Source: Hymenobacter terrenus
GTDB lineage: Bacteria; Bacteroidota; Bacteroidia; Cytophagales; Hymenobacteraceae
Assembly (NCBI RefSeq): GCF_000972495.1
Contig: NZ_LATM01000012.1
Coordinates: 1-64,000 of the forward strand
Reading direction: 5' to 3'
DNA: 64,000 bases
In this document: in pieces, positions 1 to 17,300 of the stretch
Layout of the letters: each line of letters opens with the position of its first letter
Position numbering within the stretch: the stretch's first letter is position 1
Notes under the pieces: model-generated
The model's input: the letters and a program-made list of their open reading frames with translations, nothing else
Databases searched by the model: none
What the model was told of the DNA's origin: nothing
Translations under genes and position numbers: made by a program

Positions 1-311
1 ATCACGGCGCTCGGAGCGGCCGGGCGCTCGCTGTTCAGGCGCAGGAGCTGGCGCAGGGTCAGGGCTTCGAAGACGCGGGCGTCGCGCCAGCGGGCCCACT
101 GCTGGTAGCACGCGGCCCAGGGCGGCAACTCGTGGGGCAAGTAGCGCCAGGTGCAGCCCGTGCGCACCACGTAGCGCAAGGCGTTAAACAGCTCCCGCAA
201 CGGGTGCTGCCGCTGGCCGGCATCTTCGCGCACCAAGAGCAACTACGGCAGTAGAAACGCCCATTCCTCGTCGGTCACGTCGCTCGGATAAGCATGGCGC
301 GGGACTTCCAT
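1..311 (-). pseudogene. IS5-type transposase, N-terminal fragment with internal stop
   Basis: Reading leftward from an ATG at 311 the frame encodes the start of an IS4/IS5-type transposase: VTDEEWAFLLP, then LFNALRYVVRTGCTWRYLP, then WARWRDARVFEAL. This resembles the DUF4096-like N-terminus of that family. Codon 23 is TAG (243-245), after which the same frame stays open to the window edge. The gene is therefore interrupted by a nonsense codon, and its catalytic part lies outside the window. It sits 36 bases from the end of a second, intact IS5-family element, which may have landed next to or inside this older one. Confidence 0.7.
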
Positions 312-346
312 GCCCGCTAAGTTCGCCTACAAGTCCATAATAGGCT

Positions 347-1147
347 CTAGCGTGTGTGAACATCTAGCGCATCCAATCAAGGGCGGCGAGCAGGTGGGCC
401 ACCGCTAAAAAGGAGGTAGCCGTTTTTTCGTAGCGGGTGGCAAAGCCGCGCGCCTCTTTGAGGCGGCCGAAAAACCGTTCGACTTTGTTGCGGTCAGCGC
501 AAAGGTTTTCATCATCATCTCGCTGGTCGAACCGGTTGGCTTTGGGTGGGATGACGGCTTGTACCGCGTGTTGCGCCAGCATGTCCAGCACGTGGTTGGT
601 GTCGTAGGCTTTGTCGGCGACCACCGCGCCGGGTTGCGCGGGCAAGACCGCGAGCAAGACGGACAGTTGGGCGCTGTCCGCTGCTTCGCCCGGCGTCAAG
701 ACCAGGTGCAGGCAGTTGCCCAGCGCGTCCACCACGGCATGCACTGTGGTGGACAAGCCGCCGCGCGAGCGGCCGAAGGCTTCGGCGGCTGCCGTGCTTT
801 TTTTTGCCCAGCGGCGGCTTTGTGCGCCTTGGCTATGGTCGAATCGACCAGCACCCAAGCGTAGTCCGGTTCCTGCACAGCCTCGAACAAGGCCTGCCAT
901 ACGCCGGCCTGCGCCCAGCGGCGGAAACGCCACGCCACTGTGTTCCATGCGCCAAACCGCTCAGCCAAGTCGCGCCAGGCCACGCCCGTCCGCACGCGGT
1001 AGAGCACCGCGTTGACGAACAGGCGGTTGTCGCGCCCCGTGTCCAGACGACCCAAGGTGTGCGGCTCGACCAACTGCCATTCGCGTTCCGTTAATTCATG
1101 ACGACGCATGGCGCAAAACTACGACTCATGCTGTCCACACACTCTAG
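347..1147 (-). mobile_element. IS5-family insertion sequence (IS427-group style)
   Basis: The element is about 800 bp. Its ends are inverted repeats: the left end reads CTAGCGTGTGTGAACA and the reverse complement of the right end reads CTAGAGTGTGTGGACA (14 of 16 match). Both ends carry CTAG, which may be partly target sequence. Inside is one transposase split over two frames around a run of eight A (798-805 on the minus strand). Small size, short ends and a frameshifted DDE transposase are typical of the IS427 group of IS5. Exact ends depend on whether CTAG is counted as target. Confidence 0.8.
364..1109 (-). CDS. IS5-family DDE transposase made by -1 frameshift
   Basis: The first frame starts at 1109 with MRRHELTEREWQLVEP and carries the first catalytic Asp (VLVDSTIAKAHK). 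The second frame ends at 364 and carries the second Asp (VVADKAYDTNHV) and the Glu (NKVERFFGRLKE, then the TRYEK signature). The frames meet at an A8 tract followed by G (798-805 on the minus strand). Slipping back one base there joins GQKK to STAAAEAFGRSRGG, which restores a normal IS5 core. This matches programmed -1 frameshifting known in the family. No other lesion is visible, so the gene is probably functional. A fixed frameshift mutation is the alternative. Confidence 0.78.
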
Positions 1148-1204
1148 GATAGTGCTAACCACACCTGTTAGTAGCGCCCGTGGTATACGCAACTATAACG
1201 GAAC

Positions 1205-1540
1205 TCATAATAATAGCATAGGTTGCAGGAAAATGATAGCTTGTATCTTGGTATTCAGGACCATCAAATAAACCATCATACTAATGGATGCTCGTTGCCG
1301 CAGTGCCAGCACTACCGCTCCAAAGACCAAGCAGCTAAATATACTGTCGACCTGCTCCCACACCGCTGTATTATATACAAATGCCAAGTTAACTAGCAGT
1401 ACCAATGAAGCAATGAAACGTTGATTGCGGTTGCTAGGAGCAAAAATCCACGCAGCTAACAAGGCTCCGGCAAAGTCAAACGGCAGAACGAATAGTTTGA
1501 CGAGATGCTAGTAGTACACCAAATTCTCAATGCTTCCCAT
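1205..1540 (-). pseudogene. membrane glycosyltransferase remnant
   Basis: From an ATG at 1540 the frame gives MGSIENLVYY, a TAG stop (1508-1510), then HLVKLFVLPFDFAGALLAAW and further hydrophobic segments containing YNTAVWEQVDSIFSC. That pattern (KLF..PFD, then W-x-Q-x-D between membrane spans) resembles GT-C type mannosyl- or glucosyltransferases such as the GT39/GT87-like membrane enzymes. The frame ends after LQPMLLL, far short of the several hundred residues normal for such enzymes, and the neighbouring IS lies 58 bases further on. I read it as a decayed fragment, probably broken by mobile DNA. The family assignment is tentative. Confidence 0.5.
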
Positions 1541-1573
1541 CAGTTCACTACGCAGGAATATCGAATAATGAAA

Positions 1574-1629
1574 TAAAATAAATATTTAGGTATTTTTGTT
1601 AAATAAAAAATACCTAAATATTTATTTTA
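1574..1629. repeat. perfect AT-rich inverted repeat, 24-base arms
   Basis: Arms at 1574-1597 and 1606-1629 are exact reverse complements around an 8-base loop (gttaaata). Only four of the 24 arm positions... in fact only the central AGG/CCT step contains G or C, so the structure is weak in RNA but would extrude easily in DNA. It could be the end or trace of a small mobile element, a bidirectional terminator, or a protein-binding palindrome. No homologous copy is seen elsewhere in the window. Confidence 0.8.
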
Positions 1630-1884
1630 ATACCCTTCCCCCCCTCATACAACAATCAACATTGCTCACCAAGCCAGCTCGAGGATTGAGAAACACTAGT
1701 AGCACAAATAGTAGAGCATAAATAACTAAATGCTACTGGGCAAGAGATTTTATTTTCATATTTCACAGTAATTCTGTACAGCTATCATCAATACGTTTGA
1801 CATCTCATTTTTTAATAAACCGATTGCGACGTATTTGATTAAACATAGTTACTTAGACTCAGAGAAGCACAGTAATAACTATGA

Positions 1885-1919
1885 AAAAGCCCCACCGCAT
1901 CTTGTGCAGTGGGGCTTTT
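1885..1919 (-). terminator. intrinsic terminator after rpsJ
   Basis: Arms aaaagccccac (1885-1895) and gtggggctttt (1909-1919) pair perfectly over 11 bases. On the minus strand the hairpin ends in a U-run. It lies 25 bases past the rpsJ stop and closes the rpsL-rpsG-fusA-rpsJ operon. Confidence 0.85.
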
Positions 1920-1943
1920 CTCAATTAAGACTGAATCGAATAC

Positions 1944-2249
1944 TCAGACTTTGATTTCTACATCCACGCCGCTGGGCAATTCCAGCTTCATCAGAGCATC
2001 TACGGTCTTCGACGAAGTCGAGAAGATGTCTACGAGGCGTTTGTAGGTGCAAAGCTGGAATTGCTCCCGGCTCTTCTTGTTCACGTGGGGCGAGCGCAAC
2101 ACGGTGAACTTCTCTTTTTGGGTGGGCAAAGGAATCGGACCGCTCACGATGGCACCGGTGGCCTTCACTGCTTTCACGATTTTCTCGGCCGATTTGTCTA
2201 CGAGGTTGTGATCGTAGGACTTCAGCTTAATGCGGATTTTCTGATTCAT
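1944..2249 (-). CDS. rpsJ: 30S ribosomal protein S10
   Basis: 101-residue S10 (uS10), part of the head of the 30S subunit and also the NusE partner of NusB in antitermination. The start is placed at the ATG giving MNQKIRIKLKSYDHNLVDKS; the upstream extension MVNRTKTI is not part of the family. Conserved features are the N-terminal KSYDH, the GPIPLPT loop around residue 45 and the LRSPHVNKKSREQF segment. It follows fusA by 37 bases on the same strand and is the last gene of the operon. In most bacteria rpsJ opens the S10 operon; here a terminator follows instead and no rplC is visible. Confidence 0.97.
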   Translation of the reverse strand: MNQKIRIKLKSYDHNLVDKSAEKIVKAVKATGAIVSGPIPLPTQKEKFTVLRSPHVNKKSREQFQLCTYKRLVDIFSTSSKTVDALMKLELPSGVDVEIKV

Positions 2250-2286
2250 TATGGTTTTGGTCCGATTGACCAATTAGTGACCGGTG

Positions 2287-4425
<2,139 letters not shown>

Positions 4426-4432
4426 TTTGCGA

Positions 4433-4519
4433 TAAGTGAGTTAGTGAATAAGCGAATGAGTGAATCAGTGATTAGGTTCCGTTAAGGTTAAATCACTCAT
4501 TCACTCATTCACTCATTCG
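4433..4519. repeat. octamer-like degenerate repeats as an inverted pair (rpsG-fusA spacer)
   Basis: The left arm runs as 8-base units such as TGAATAAG, CGAATGAG, TGAATCAG and TGATTAGG. The right arm carries TCACTCAT three times in a row. The right arm is the reverse complement of the left (AATCACTCATTC against GAATGAGTGATT), so the message can fold into a long imperfect hairpin between two translated genes. No promoter or U-run terminator is obvious. The same style of spacer occurs elsewhere in the window. Confidence 0.8.
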
Positions 4520-4527
4520 CACTTGAA

Positions 4528-4995
4528 TTAGAATCGGAAGTGCGAGAAGGCCTTGTTGGCCTCAGCCATACGGTGGGTGTCGTCCTTTTTCTTAACGGCA
4601 GCACCTTCACCTTTGGCGGCAGCAATGATTTCGCCAGCCAGCTTGTCCTTCATGGTTTTCTCACCACGACGACGAGCGTACTGAATCATCCACTTGGCAC
4701 CCACTGAAATGCGGCGGTCGGCGCGCACTTCAATCGGAACCTGGAAGGTGGCACCACCTACGCGGCGGCTCTTCACTTCCACGGTGGGCATCACGTTGTT
4801 CAACGCTTTGCGCCACATTTCGAGGCCGTTCTCCTTGGTGCGCTGCTCCACGAGGTCGCAAGCGTCATAGAAGATGGTGTACGCCAGGTTTTTCTTGCCG
4901 TCGTACATCATGTAGTTCACGAAACGGGTTACCAGCGTCTCCTTGTACTTAGGGTCCGGCAGCAAGATGCGCTTCTTCGGTTTTGACTTTCTCAT
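4528..4995 (-). CDS. rpsG: 30S ribosomal protein S7
   Basis: 155-residue S7 (uS7), the primary 16S rRNA binding protein that nucleates the 30S head. The N-terminus MRKSKPKKRILLPDPKYKE is the Bacteroidota form, followed by the conserved VTRFVNYMMYDGKKNLAY helix and the VEVKSRRVGGATFQVPIEV beta-hairpin that contacts the E site. Length is normal. It is second in the operon after rpsL. In E. coli S7 is the autoregulator of the str operon; whether the repeat hairpins on either side play a similar part here is unknown. Confidence 0.97.
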   Translation of the reverse strand: MRKSKPKKRILLPDPKYKETLVTRFVNYMMYDGKKNLAYTIFYDACDLVEQRTKENGLEMWRKALNNVMPTVEVKSRRVGGATFQVPIEVRADRRISVGAKWMIQYARRRGEKTMKDKLAGEIIAAAKGEGAAVKKKDDTHRMAEANKAFSHFRF

Positions 4996-5002
4996 GATAT
5001 GG

Positions 5003-5090
5003 TATAGTTGTCAGTTGTTTGCTGTCAGTTGTCAGCTAATCAGTCGATTGAACGACCTAACCACTGACAACTAACAACCAACAACTAAAT
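5003..5090. repeat. heptamer-like degenerate repeats as an inverted pair (rpsL-rpsG spacer)
   Basis: The left arm is a run of 7-base units: GTCAGTT, GTTTGCT, GTCAGTT, GTCAGCT. The right arm is ACTGACA, ACTAACA, ACCAACA, ACTAAAT, the reverse-complement family. Together they form a long imperfect stem between rpsL and rpsG. This resembles the short tandemly repeated heptamers (STRRs) described from cyanobacteria. Confidence 0.8.
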
Positions 5091-5093
5091 CAT

Positions 5094-5522
5094 TTACTTC
5101 TTTTTACCGGGTGCTGGTTTGCCTCCTTTGCCCGTTGCGGCGGGTTGGCCTGGCTTCGGACGCTTAGCACCGTACTTCGAACGACGCTGGGTCCGGCCGC
5201 TTACACCGGCGGTGTCCAGGGCGCCACGGATGATGTGGTAGCGAACGCCTGGCAAGTCTTTAACCCGGCCACCACGAATCAGCACGATGCTGTGTTCCTG
5301 GAGGTTGTGGCCTTCACCGGGGATGTATGCGTTTACTTCCTTACCGTTGGTAAGGCGCACACGGGCCACTTTGCGCATAGCCGAGTTCGGCTTCTTAGGC
5401 GTGGTGGTGTACACACGGGTGCACACGCCCCGACGCTGCGGGCACGAATCAAGAGCGGGCGACTTCGACTTGGTAGTCAAAGCCTCACGGCCTTTCCGTA
5501 CGAGTTGGTTAATGGTTGGCAT
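5094..5522 (-). CDS. rpsL: 30S ribosomal protein S12
   Basis: 142-residue S12 (uS12) of the decoding centre. It starts MPTINQLVRKGREALTTKSK and contains the two streptomycin-determining loops TTPKKPNSAMRKVARV (around residue 40) and PGEGHNLQEHS (around 90). The C-terminus is extended beyond the usual 124-137 residues by a basic, Gly/Pro/Lys-rich tail (KPGQPAATGKGGKPAPGKKK), common in Bacteroidota. It is the first gene of the operon, 48 bases downstream of a strong Bacteroidota-type promoter. Confidence 0.97.
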   Translation of the reverse strand: MPTINQLVRKGREALTTKSKSPALDSCPQRRGVCTRVYTTTPKKPNSAMRKVARVRLTNGKEVNAYIPGEGHNLQEHSIVLIRGGRVKDLPGVRYHIIRGALDTAGVSGRTQRRSKYGAKRPKPGQPAATGKGGKPAPGKKK

Positions 5523-5569
5523 TTAGCGAATGGTTGGTTTGGAGCCGTTTGCCCCTAAAATTTGGCTTG

Positions 5570-5601
5570 CAAAGGTAAGAGTATTCCGCCGCAATAGCAA
5601 A
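5570..5601 (-). promoter_or_regulatory. Bacteroidota sigma-A promoter for rpsL operon
   Basis: Read on the minus strand: TTTG (5598-5601), 20 bases, TACCTTTG (5570-5577). This fits the Bacteroidota consensus TTTG / TAnnTTTG exactly. It predicts a transcript start near 5563 and a leader of about 40 bases before rpsL. Confidence 0.85.
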
Positions 5602-5649
5602 CAGACTGAGGATGTTAATTTTTAGCTTTTAGGTTTTTGTCCAAAATCA

Positions 5650-5681
5650 AAAGCGCCTCCACTGAAAAATGGAGGCGCTTT
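5650..5681 (-). terminator. terminator after DUF3467 gene
   Basis: Perfect 12-base stem, aaagcgcctcca (5650-5661) with tggaggcgcttt (5670-5681), loop ctgaaaaa. On the minus strand it is followed by T-rich sequence. It lies 25 bases past the DUF3467 stop and separates that transcript from the rpsL promoter. Confidence 0.85.
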
Positions 5682-5705
5682 CGCAGCTAGAGCATCTGGT
5701 TCAGC

Positions 5706-6029
5706 TTACGCTTCCCCTACCGCGCCGCCGAAGTTCATCGGATAGCTGGGGGCTTCGCTCTGCATCTTGATGGTGCCGAAGGCGGCTTCAAACCGCTCGA
5801 TGTTCTCGGTGAGGGCTTGCAGGAGGCGCTTGGCGTGCTCGGGCGTGACGACGATGCGCGCCTTCACCTTGGCCTTGGGCAGGCCGGGCATCATGCGGAT
5901 GAAGTCAATTACGAACTCGCTGTTGCTATGCGCAATCATGGCGAGGTTGGCATATTCGCCCTCGGCCATGGCTTCGGAAAGCTCGATGTTGATGGCGTTG
6001 GGGTCCGGGTTTTGGTCGGTTGGTTGCAT
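5706..6029 (-). CDS. DUF3467 domain protein
   Basis: 107 residues matching the small DUF3467 family: INIELSEAMAEGEYANLAMI, then HSNSEFVIDFIRMMPGLPKAKV, then RIVVTPEHAKRLLQALTENI. The function of the family is not established. In Bacteroidota it is often encoded beside rpoC, and here it lies on the same strand in the rpoC-to-rpsL interval, with one unknown gene between. It has its own terminator. No signal peptide or membrane segment, so it is probably cytoplasmic. Its steady company with RNA polymerase and ribosomal genes suggests, without proving, a role in expression machinery. Confidence 0.85.
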   Translation of the reverse strand: MQPTDQNPDPNAINIELSEAMAEGEYANLAMIAHSNSEFVIDFIRMMPGLPKAKVKARIVVTPEHAKRLLQALTENIERFEAAFGTIKMQSEAPSYPMNFGGAVGEA

Positions 6030-6076
6030 AGATTCTCAGTTTTTCAGGGTGCCATAGGGCTTGCCATCAGACAAAC

Positions 6077-6586
6077 CTACGTTGTTTGGTCTGCTTGACT
6101 ATTAGCATCGGGGGTGCTAAGTGGATTTGTGGATGAATGAGTGACTTTGTAATAGCTCTTAGTGACTACAGAAAACCCGTCCAAACCGGAATTCTCATGC
6201 AAGAAGCTGCGAAAGTCACTTAAAGCATTTACATCTTTGATTCGATAATATAACATATTGATGAATAAGTATAACTGAAACATGTATTGCTTCTCATCCT
6301 CTAGTAACAGGTGGCTTGCTGGATATTCATCGAATGAAAAAGGTATTAACATTTTTAACAATCCTAGCTCGGCAATTGCGTCCTCTTCATCTCTGTTTAG
6401 AGAATAATACTGACTCTGCCAGTTATTGGCTAATCTATATGTACTTAACAAGTAGTCTGCCGCTTGCTGAACGTCAAAAAGGCCAGTCGGGCATTTCGTT
6501 AATGCTCTAAGCAATTTTCTTTTATTAAATTCCTGAAAGCCCGAAGGCAAGAATACTACTTGGACATTGGTATATGGGTTTGTCAT
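6077..6586 (-). CDS. hypothetical protein between rpoC and DUF3467
   Basis: 169 residues from an ATG at 6586 (MTNPYTNVQVVFLPSGFQEF). A longer reading from 6646 would overlap the rpoC terminator and is unlikely. I recognise no family. The sequence is soluble, rich in Leu, Tyr and Phe, with a helical look: RKLLRALTKCPTGLFDVQQA, then YLLSTYRLANNWQSQYYSL, then YMFQLYLFINMLYYRI. Its codons are visibly richer in A and T than the flanking ribosomal and polymerase genes, suggesting a later arrival or relaxed codon selection. It begins about 40 bases after the rpoC terminator, so it probably has its own promoter. Confidence 0.6.
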   Translation of the reverse strand: MTNPYTNVQVVFLPSGFQEFNKRKLLRALTKCPTGLFDVQQAADYLLSTYRLANNWQSQYYSLNRDEEDAIAELGLLKMLIPFSFDEYPASHLLLEDEKQYMFQLYLFINMLYYRIKDVNALSDFRSFLHENSGLDGFSVVTKSYYKVTHSSTNPLSTPDANSQADQTT

Positions 6587-6628
6587 CTTTTGGTTTTTAA
6601 TATCTACTCCTAAAGTACAGAAACAAAA

Positions 6629-6656
6629 AAGCCGACCGGTTTGCACCAGTCGGCTT
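6629..6656 (-). terminator. terminator after rpoC
   Basis: Stem of agccgac (6630-6636) with gtcggct (6649-6655), extended by GGT/ACC inside, followed on the minus strand by a U-run (the aaacaaaaaa at 6621-6630). It lies about 25 bases past the rpoC stop and ends the long secE-to-rpoC transcript. Confidence 0.8.
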
Positions 6657-6678
6657 CTTATTGCCTTAGAAGGCCAGC

Positions 6679-11031
<4,353 letters not shown>

Positions 11032-11423
11032 TTGATTGGGGTTAAGCTAGTAGCTGTTTGGCTTTGAGCTGCTTGAGTTTACGCCGTTCGCCAGAAGGGC
11101 GCAAGTTTTTCAAACAGTGTGACGCTTAGAAAAGTGCCTTTGCGAAACAGATAGGTATGTTGAGCAAAGGCACTTTAAAAAGGTCGAAAATTTTAAATCA
11201 ATCCGGCAAAGCTGACCGCTGAGAAGGCCTTCGATTAAGATTCGCTGGGGTTTTAACGCTGCACTGACCATATCTCGGAACAGCCCCCGCTCCTCTTTCA
11301 CCGAAGCGTTTTCTCGTCTTCATCTACCAGAGCGGCTCAACTAGCCGCTCCTCTTGTCTGCCAGAAAGCAAGCGTGCCGGTTGCGGCCGAGGCTTGCGCC
11401 CTAGCCGCAACTAGCGTTTCTCA
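11032..11423 (-). other. long rpoB-rpoC spacer with two perfect hairpins
   Basis: 392 bases without a credible gene. One hairpin has 13-base perfect arms, aaagtgcctttgc (11131-11143) and gcaaaggcacttt (11164-11176), around a 20-base loop. A second has 8-base arms, gagcggct (11330-11337) and agccgctc (11343-11350), with a 6-base loop. Neither has a clear U-run on the minus strand, so they look like attenuation, processing or protein-binding structures rather than plain terminators. A small reading frame at 11110-11301 overlaps the first hairpin and has no family look. Confidence 0.7.
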
Positions 11424-15323
<3,900 letters not shown>

Positions 15324-15453
15324 TGCGTTGGGGATTAAAAGATGGACACAGAAGCGTAATAAAGGAGACCGGGGTGGCGGCCGGTCAGCACTACGAAGCC
15401 AAGCTTCGTATTCCTTAACGCACTAAAAAACAGTAACGTTAGCTGACGCAAAG

Positions 15454-15479
15454 AAGCGCGAACTAGAAAGCTCGCGCTT
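15454..15479 (-). other. hairpin in rplL-rpoB spacer
   Basis: Arms aagcgcga (15454-15461) and tcgcgctt (15472-15479) pair perfectly. It lies directly downstream of the rplL terminator hairpin in the transcription direction and may be an RNA processing or second attenuation site that sets the rpoBC level. The nearby sequence acgaagcttggcttcg (about 15397-15412 on the minus strand) gives another small stem. Confidence 0.5.
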
Positions 15480-15501
15480 TTGACACACTACAAACAGGAA
15501 A

Positions 15502-15525
15502 AGACCTGGCTAAGTTGCCAGGTCT
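15502..15525 (-). terminator. attenuator/terminator after rplL
   Basis: Stem agacctgg (15502-15509) with ccaggtct (15518-15525), followed on the minus strand by TTTTCC. It lies 45 bases past the rplL stop. Partial termination between the ribosomal genes and rpoB is well known in other bacteria and would explain a hairpin here. Confidence 0.7.
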
Positions 15526-15569
15526 AATCCTTATTTGAAGCGGGTCCGGAGATGCTTCAGAAGCAGAAA

Positions 15570-15950
15570 CTACTTAACCTCTACTTCAGCACCAGCTTCT
15601 TCAAGTTGCTTCTTCAGCGACTCAGCCTCGTCTTTAGTTACACCTTCTTTCAGGGGCTTGGGAGCACCGTCAACCAGTTCTTTAGCCTCTTTCAGGCCCA
15701 GACCAGTCAGGTCTTTCACCAGTTTCACTACAGCCAGCTTGGCGCCACCAGCAGCCTTCAGGATAACGTCGAAAGACGTCTTCTCCTCAGGAGCCTCTTC
15801 GGCAGCACCACCACCGCCACCGGCAACTACTACGGGAGCAGCAGCAGCAGGCTCGATGCCATACTCGTCTTTCAGGATGCCTGCCAATTCGTTTACTTCT
15901 TTCACCGTCAGGTTTACAAGCTGCTCAGCGAATGCTTTCAAATCTGCCAT
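15570..15950 (-). CDS. rplL: 50S ribosomal protein L7/L12
   Basis: 126-residue stalk protein that recruits translation GTPases. The N-terminal dimerisation domain (LKAFAEQLVNLTVKEVNELA) is followed by an Ala/Gly/Val-rich hinge (about residues 33-50) and the globular C-terminal domain with KTSFDVILKAAGGAKLAVVK and GLGLKEAKELVDGAPKPLKE, which contacts factors. Length and order are normal. It is followed by a hairpin likely to attenuate transcription into rpoB. Confidence 0.97.
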   Translation of the reverse strand: MADLKAFAEQLVNLTVKEVNELAGILKDEYGIEPAAAAPVVVAGGGGGAAEEAPEEKTSFDVILKAAGGAKLAVVKLVKDLTGLGLKEAKELVDGAPKPLKEGVTKDEAESLKKQLEEAGAEVEVK

Positions 15951-16018
15951 TTCTGTAGATTGTTAAAAAAATGTGTTGTTAAAAATTTATTGTTGAAGTC
16001 GAAAAAGAGAAATGGCGC

Positions 16019-16567
16019 TTAGGCGGCCTCTTTTTCGGAAAGCGTTTTGAGGATACCAGCCAGTTTGTTGCCACCGCTCGAGAGAGCAGAAATAACATTC
16101 TTGGCGGGTGACTGGAGCAGGCCGATGAGCTCACCGAGCAATTCCTGCTTGCCTTTGATGGTGGTCAAGCCTTCGAGTTGGTTTGCACCAATGTAGATGC
16201 TAGCATCAACATAAGCACCTTTCAGCACGGGCTTAGGCTCAACACCGCGGGGGTAAGCTTGGGCTTTGTAAAAGTCGCGCAACAATTTGGCAGGGGCTGA
16301 GCCACTCTCTGTGGAGAACAGCACGCCCGATTGGCCTTTTAGCGCGGCATCCATCTCCGATGTATCGTGGCCGAGGGTGTCCAGCGCCTTTCGGATAAAG
16401 GTGTTTTTGTACACCTTGTATTCCAGGCCACGGTTGAAAGCCAGACGACGAAAGTCGTTGATTTTCGCTACTGTCATCACCGAAGCATCGACGATGTAGA
16501 ATGAGTTGTGCGATTGCATCTTTCCGCTCAACTCATCCACGAGGGCTTGTTTTTCTTCCCGAGTCAT
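16019..16567 (-). CDS. rplJ: 50S ribosomal protein L10
   Basis: 182-residue L10 (uL10), which anchors L7/L12 dimers to the ribosome. The N-terminal domain begins MTREEKQALVDELSGKMQSH with the conserved NTFIRKALD segment near residue 54. The C-terminal helix (NVISALSSGGNKLAGILKTL) binds the L7/L12 N-termini. It sits between rplA and rplL, spaced 15 and 68 bases. In other bacteria L10 autoregulates through its leader; no leader can be assigned here because rplJ is internal to the operon. Confidence 0.96.
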   Translation of the reverse strand: MTREEKQALVDELSGKMQSHNSFYIVDASVMTVAKINDFRRLAFNRGLEYKVYKNTFIRKALDTLGHDTSEMDAALKGQSGVLFSTESGSAPAKLLRDFYKAQAYPRGVEPKPVLKGAYVDASIYIGANQLEGLTTIKGKQELLGELIGLLQSPAKNVISALSSGGNKLAGILKTLSEKEAA

Positions 16568-16582
16568 GTTTGGTTGGGTTAA

Positions 16583-17281
16583 TTAGCTAGCGGAATTTAC
16601 TTGGCTGTCCACCGGAACGGCGGGCGACATCGTGCTGCTGAGCGTGATGCTCTTAATGTAAGTACCTTTCGAAGAAGAAGGCTTCAGACGACCTAACGTC
16701 TGGATTACCTCCAGAGCGTTTTCGGCCAGCATTTTCTCATCGAACGATACTTTACCTACCGAGCAGTGAATGATGCCGGTTTTGTCAACTTTGAAGTCGA
16801 TTTTACCAGCTTTTACTTCCTGCACAGCCTTGGCTACGTCGGTCGTTACGGTGCCCGACTTCGGGTTCGGCATCAGACCACGGGGGCCGAGCACACGGCC
16901 CAGGCGACCTACCTTAGCCATTACGGCCGGCATGGTAATGATTACATCAATGTCAGTCCAACCTTTCTCGATTTTCGAGATGTAGTCGTCCAGACCCACG
17001 AAGTCAGCGCCGGCGGCAGTGGCTTCGGCCTCCTTGTCGGGAGTAACCAGAGCTAGTACACGAACGGTTTTGCCGGTGCCGTGGGGCAGAGTGGCCACAC
17101 CACGAACCATTTGGTCCGCTTTGCGAGGATCCACGCCGAGGCGAACGTCGATATCTACTGAAGCGTCAAACTTGGTGTAGGTTATATCCTTTACCACTTT
17201 AGCGGCTTCCACGAGGCTGCGCACTTGCGTCAGGTCGTGTTTGGCAAGGGCTTCCTTGCGCTTTTTGCTTACTTGTGCCAT
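16583..17281 (-). CDS. rplA: 50S ribosomal protein L1
   Basis: 232-residue L1 (uL1), the mobile L1 stalk protein that contacts E-site tRNA. Conserved features are KFDASVDIDVRLGVDPRKAD near residue 37, the LPHGTGKTVRVL strand, the inserted domain ending LGPRGLMPNPKSGTVT, and the KTGIIHCSVGK return. It follows rplK by 19 bases. L1 classically represses the rplK-rplA message by binding an RNA mimic of its 23S site; no such mimic was identified by eye. Confidence 0.96.
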   Translation of the reverse strand: MAQVSKKRKEALAKHDLTQVRSLVEAAKVVKDITYTKFDASVDIDVRLGVDPRKADQMVRGVATLPHGTGKTVRVLALVTPDKEAEATAAGADFVGLDDYISKIEKGWTDIDVIITMPAVMAKVGRLGRVLGPRGLMPNPKSGTVTTDVAKAVQEVKAGKIDFKVDKTGIIHCSVGKVSFDEKMLAENALEVIQTLGRLKPSSSKGTYIKSITLSSTMSPAVPVDSQVNSAS

Positions 17282-17300
17282 CTGTTCGTTCTCCGTTTAA

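Larger units (their letters stand above)
1541..1943. other. gene-free AT-rich stretch
   Basis: No convincing ORF on either strand. It holds a 24-base perfect inverted repeat (1574-1629) and the rpsJ terminator (1885-1919). It is much richer in A and T than the flanking genes, in keeping with an insertion or decay zone between the ribosomal block and the mobile elements. Confidence 0.6.

Noticed and set aside
4433..5090. CRISPR array from the spaced repeats
   Set aside because: Units are 7-8 bases and contiguous, with no constant repeat of 24-47 bases, no spacers and no cas genes.
11110..11301. 63-residue frame between rpoB and rpoC
   Set aside because: It overlaps the 13-base hairpin and shows no family motif.
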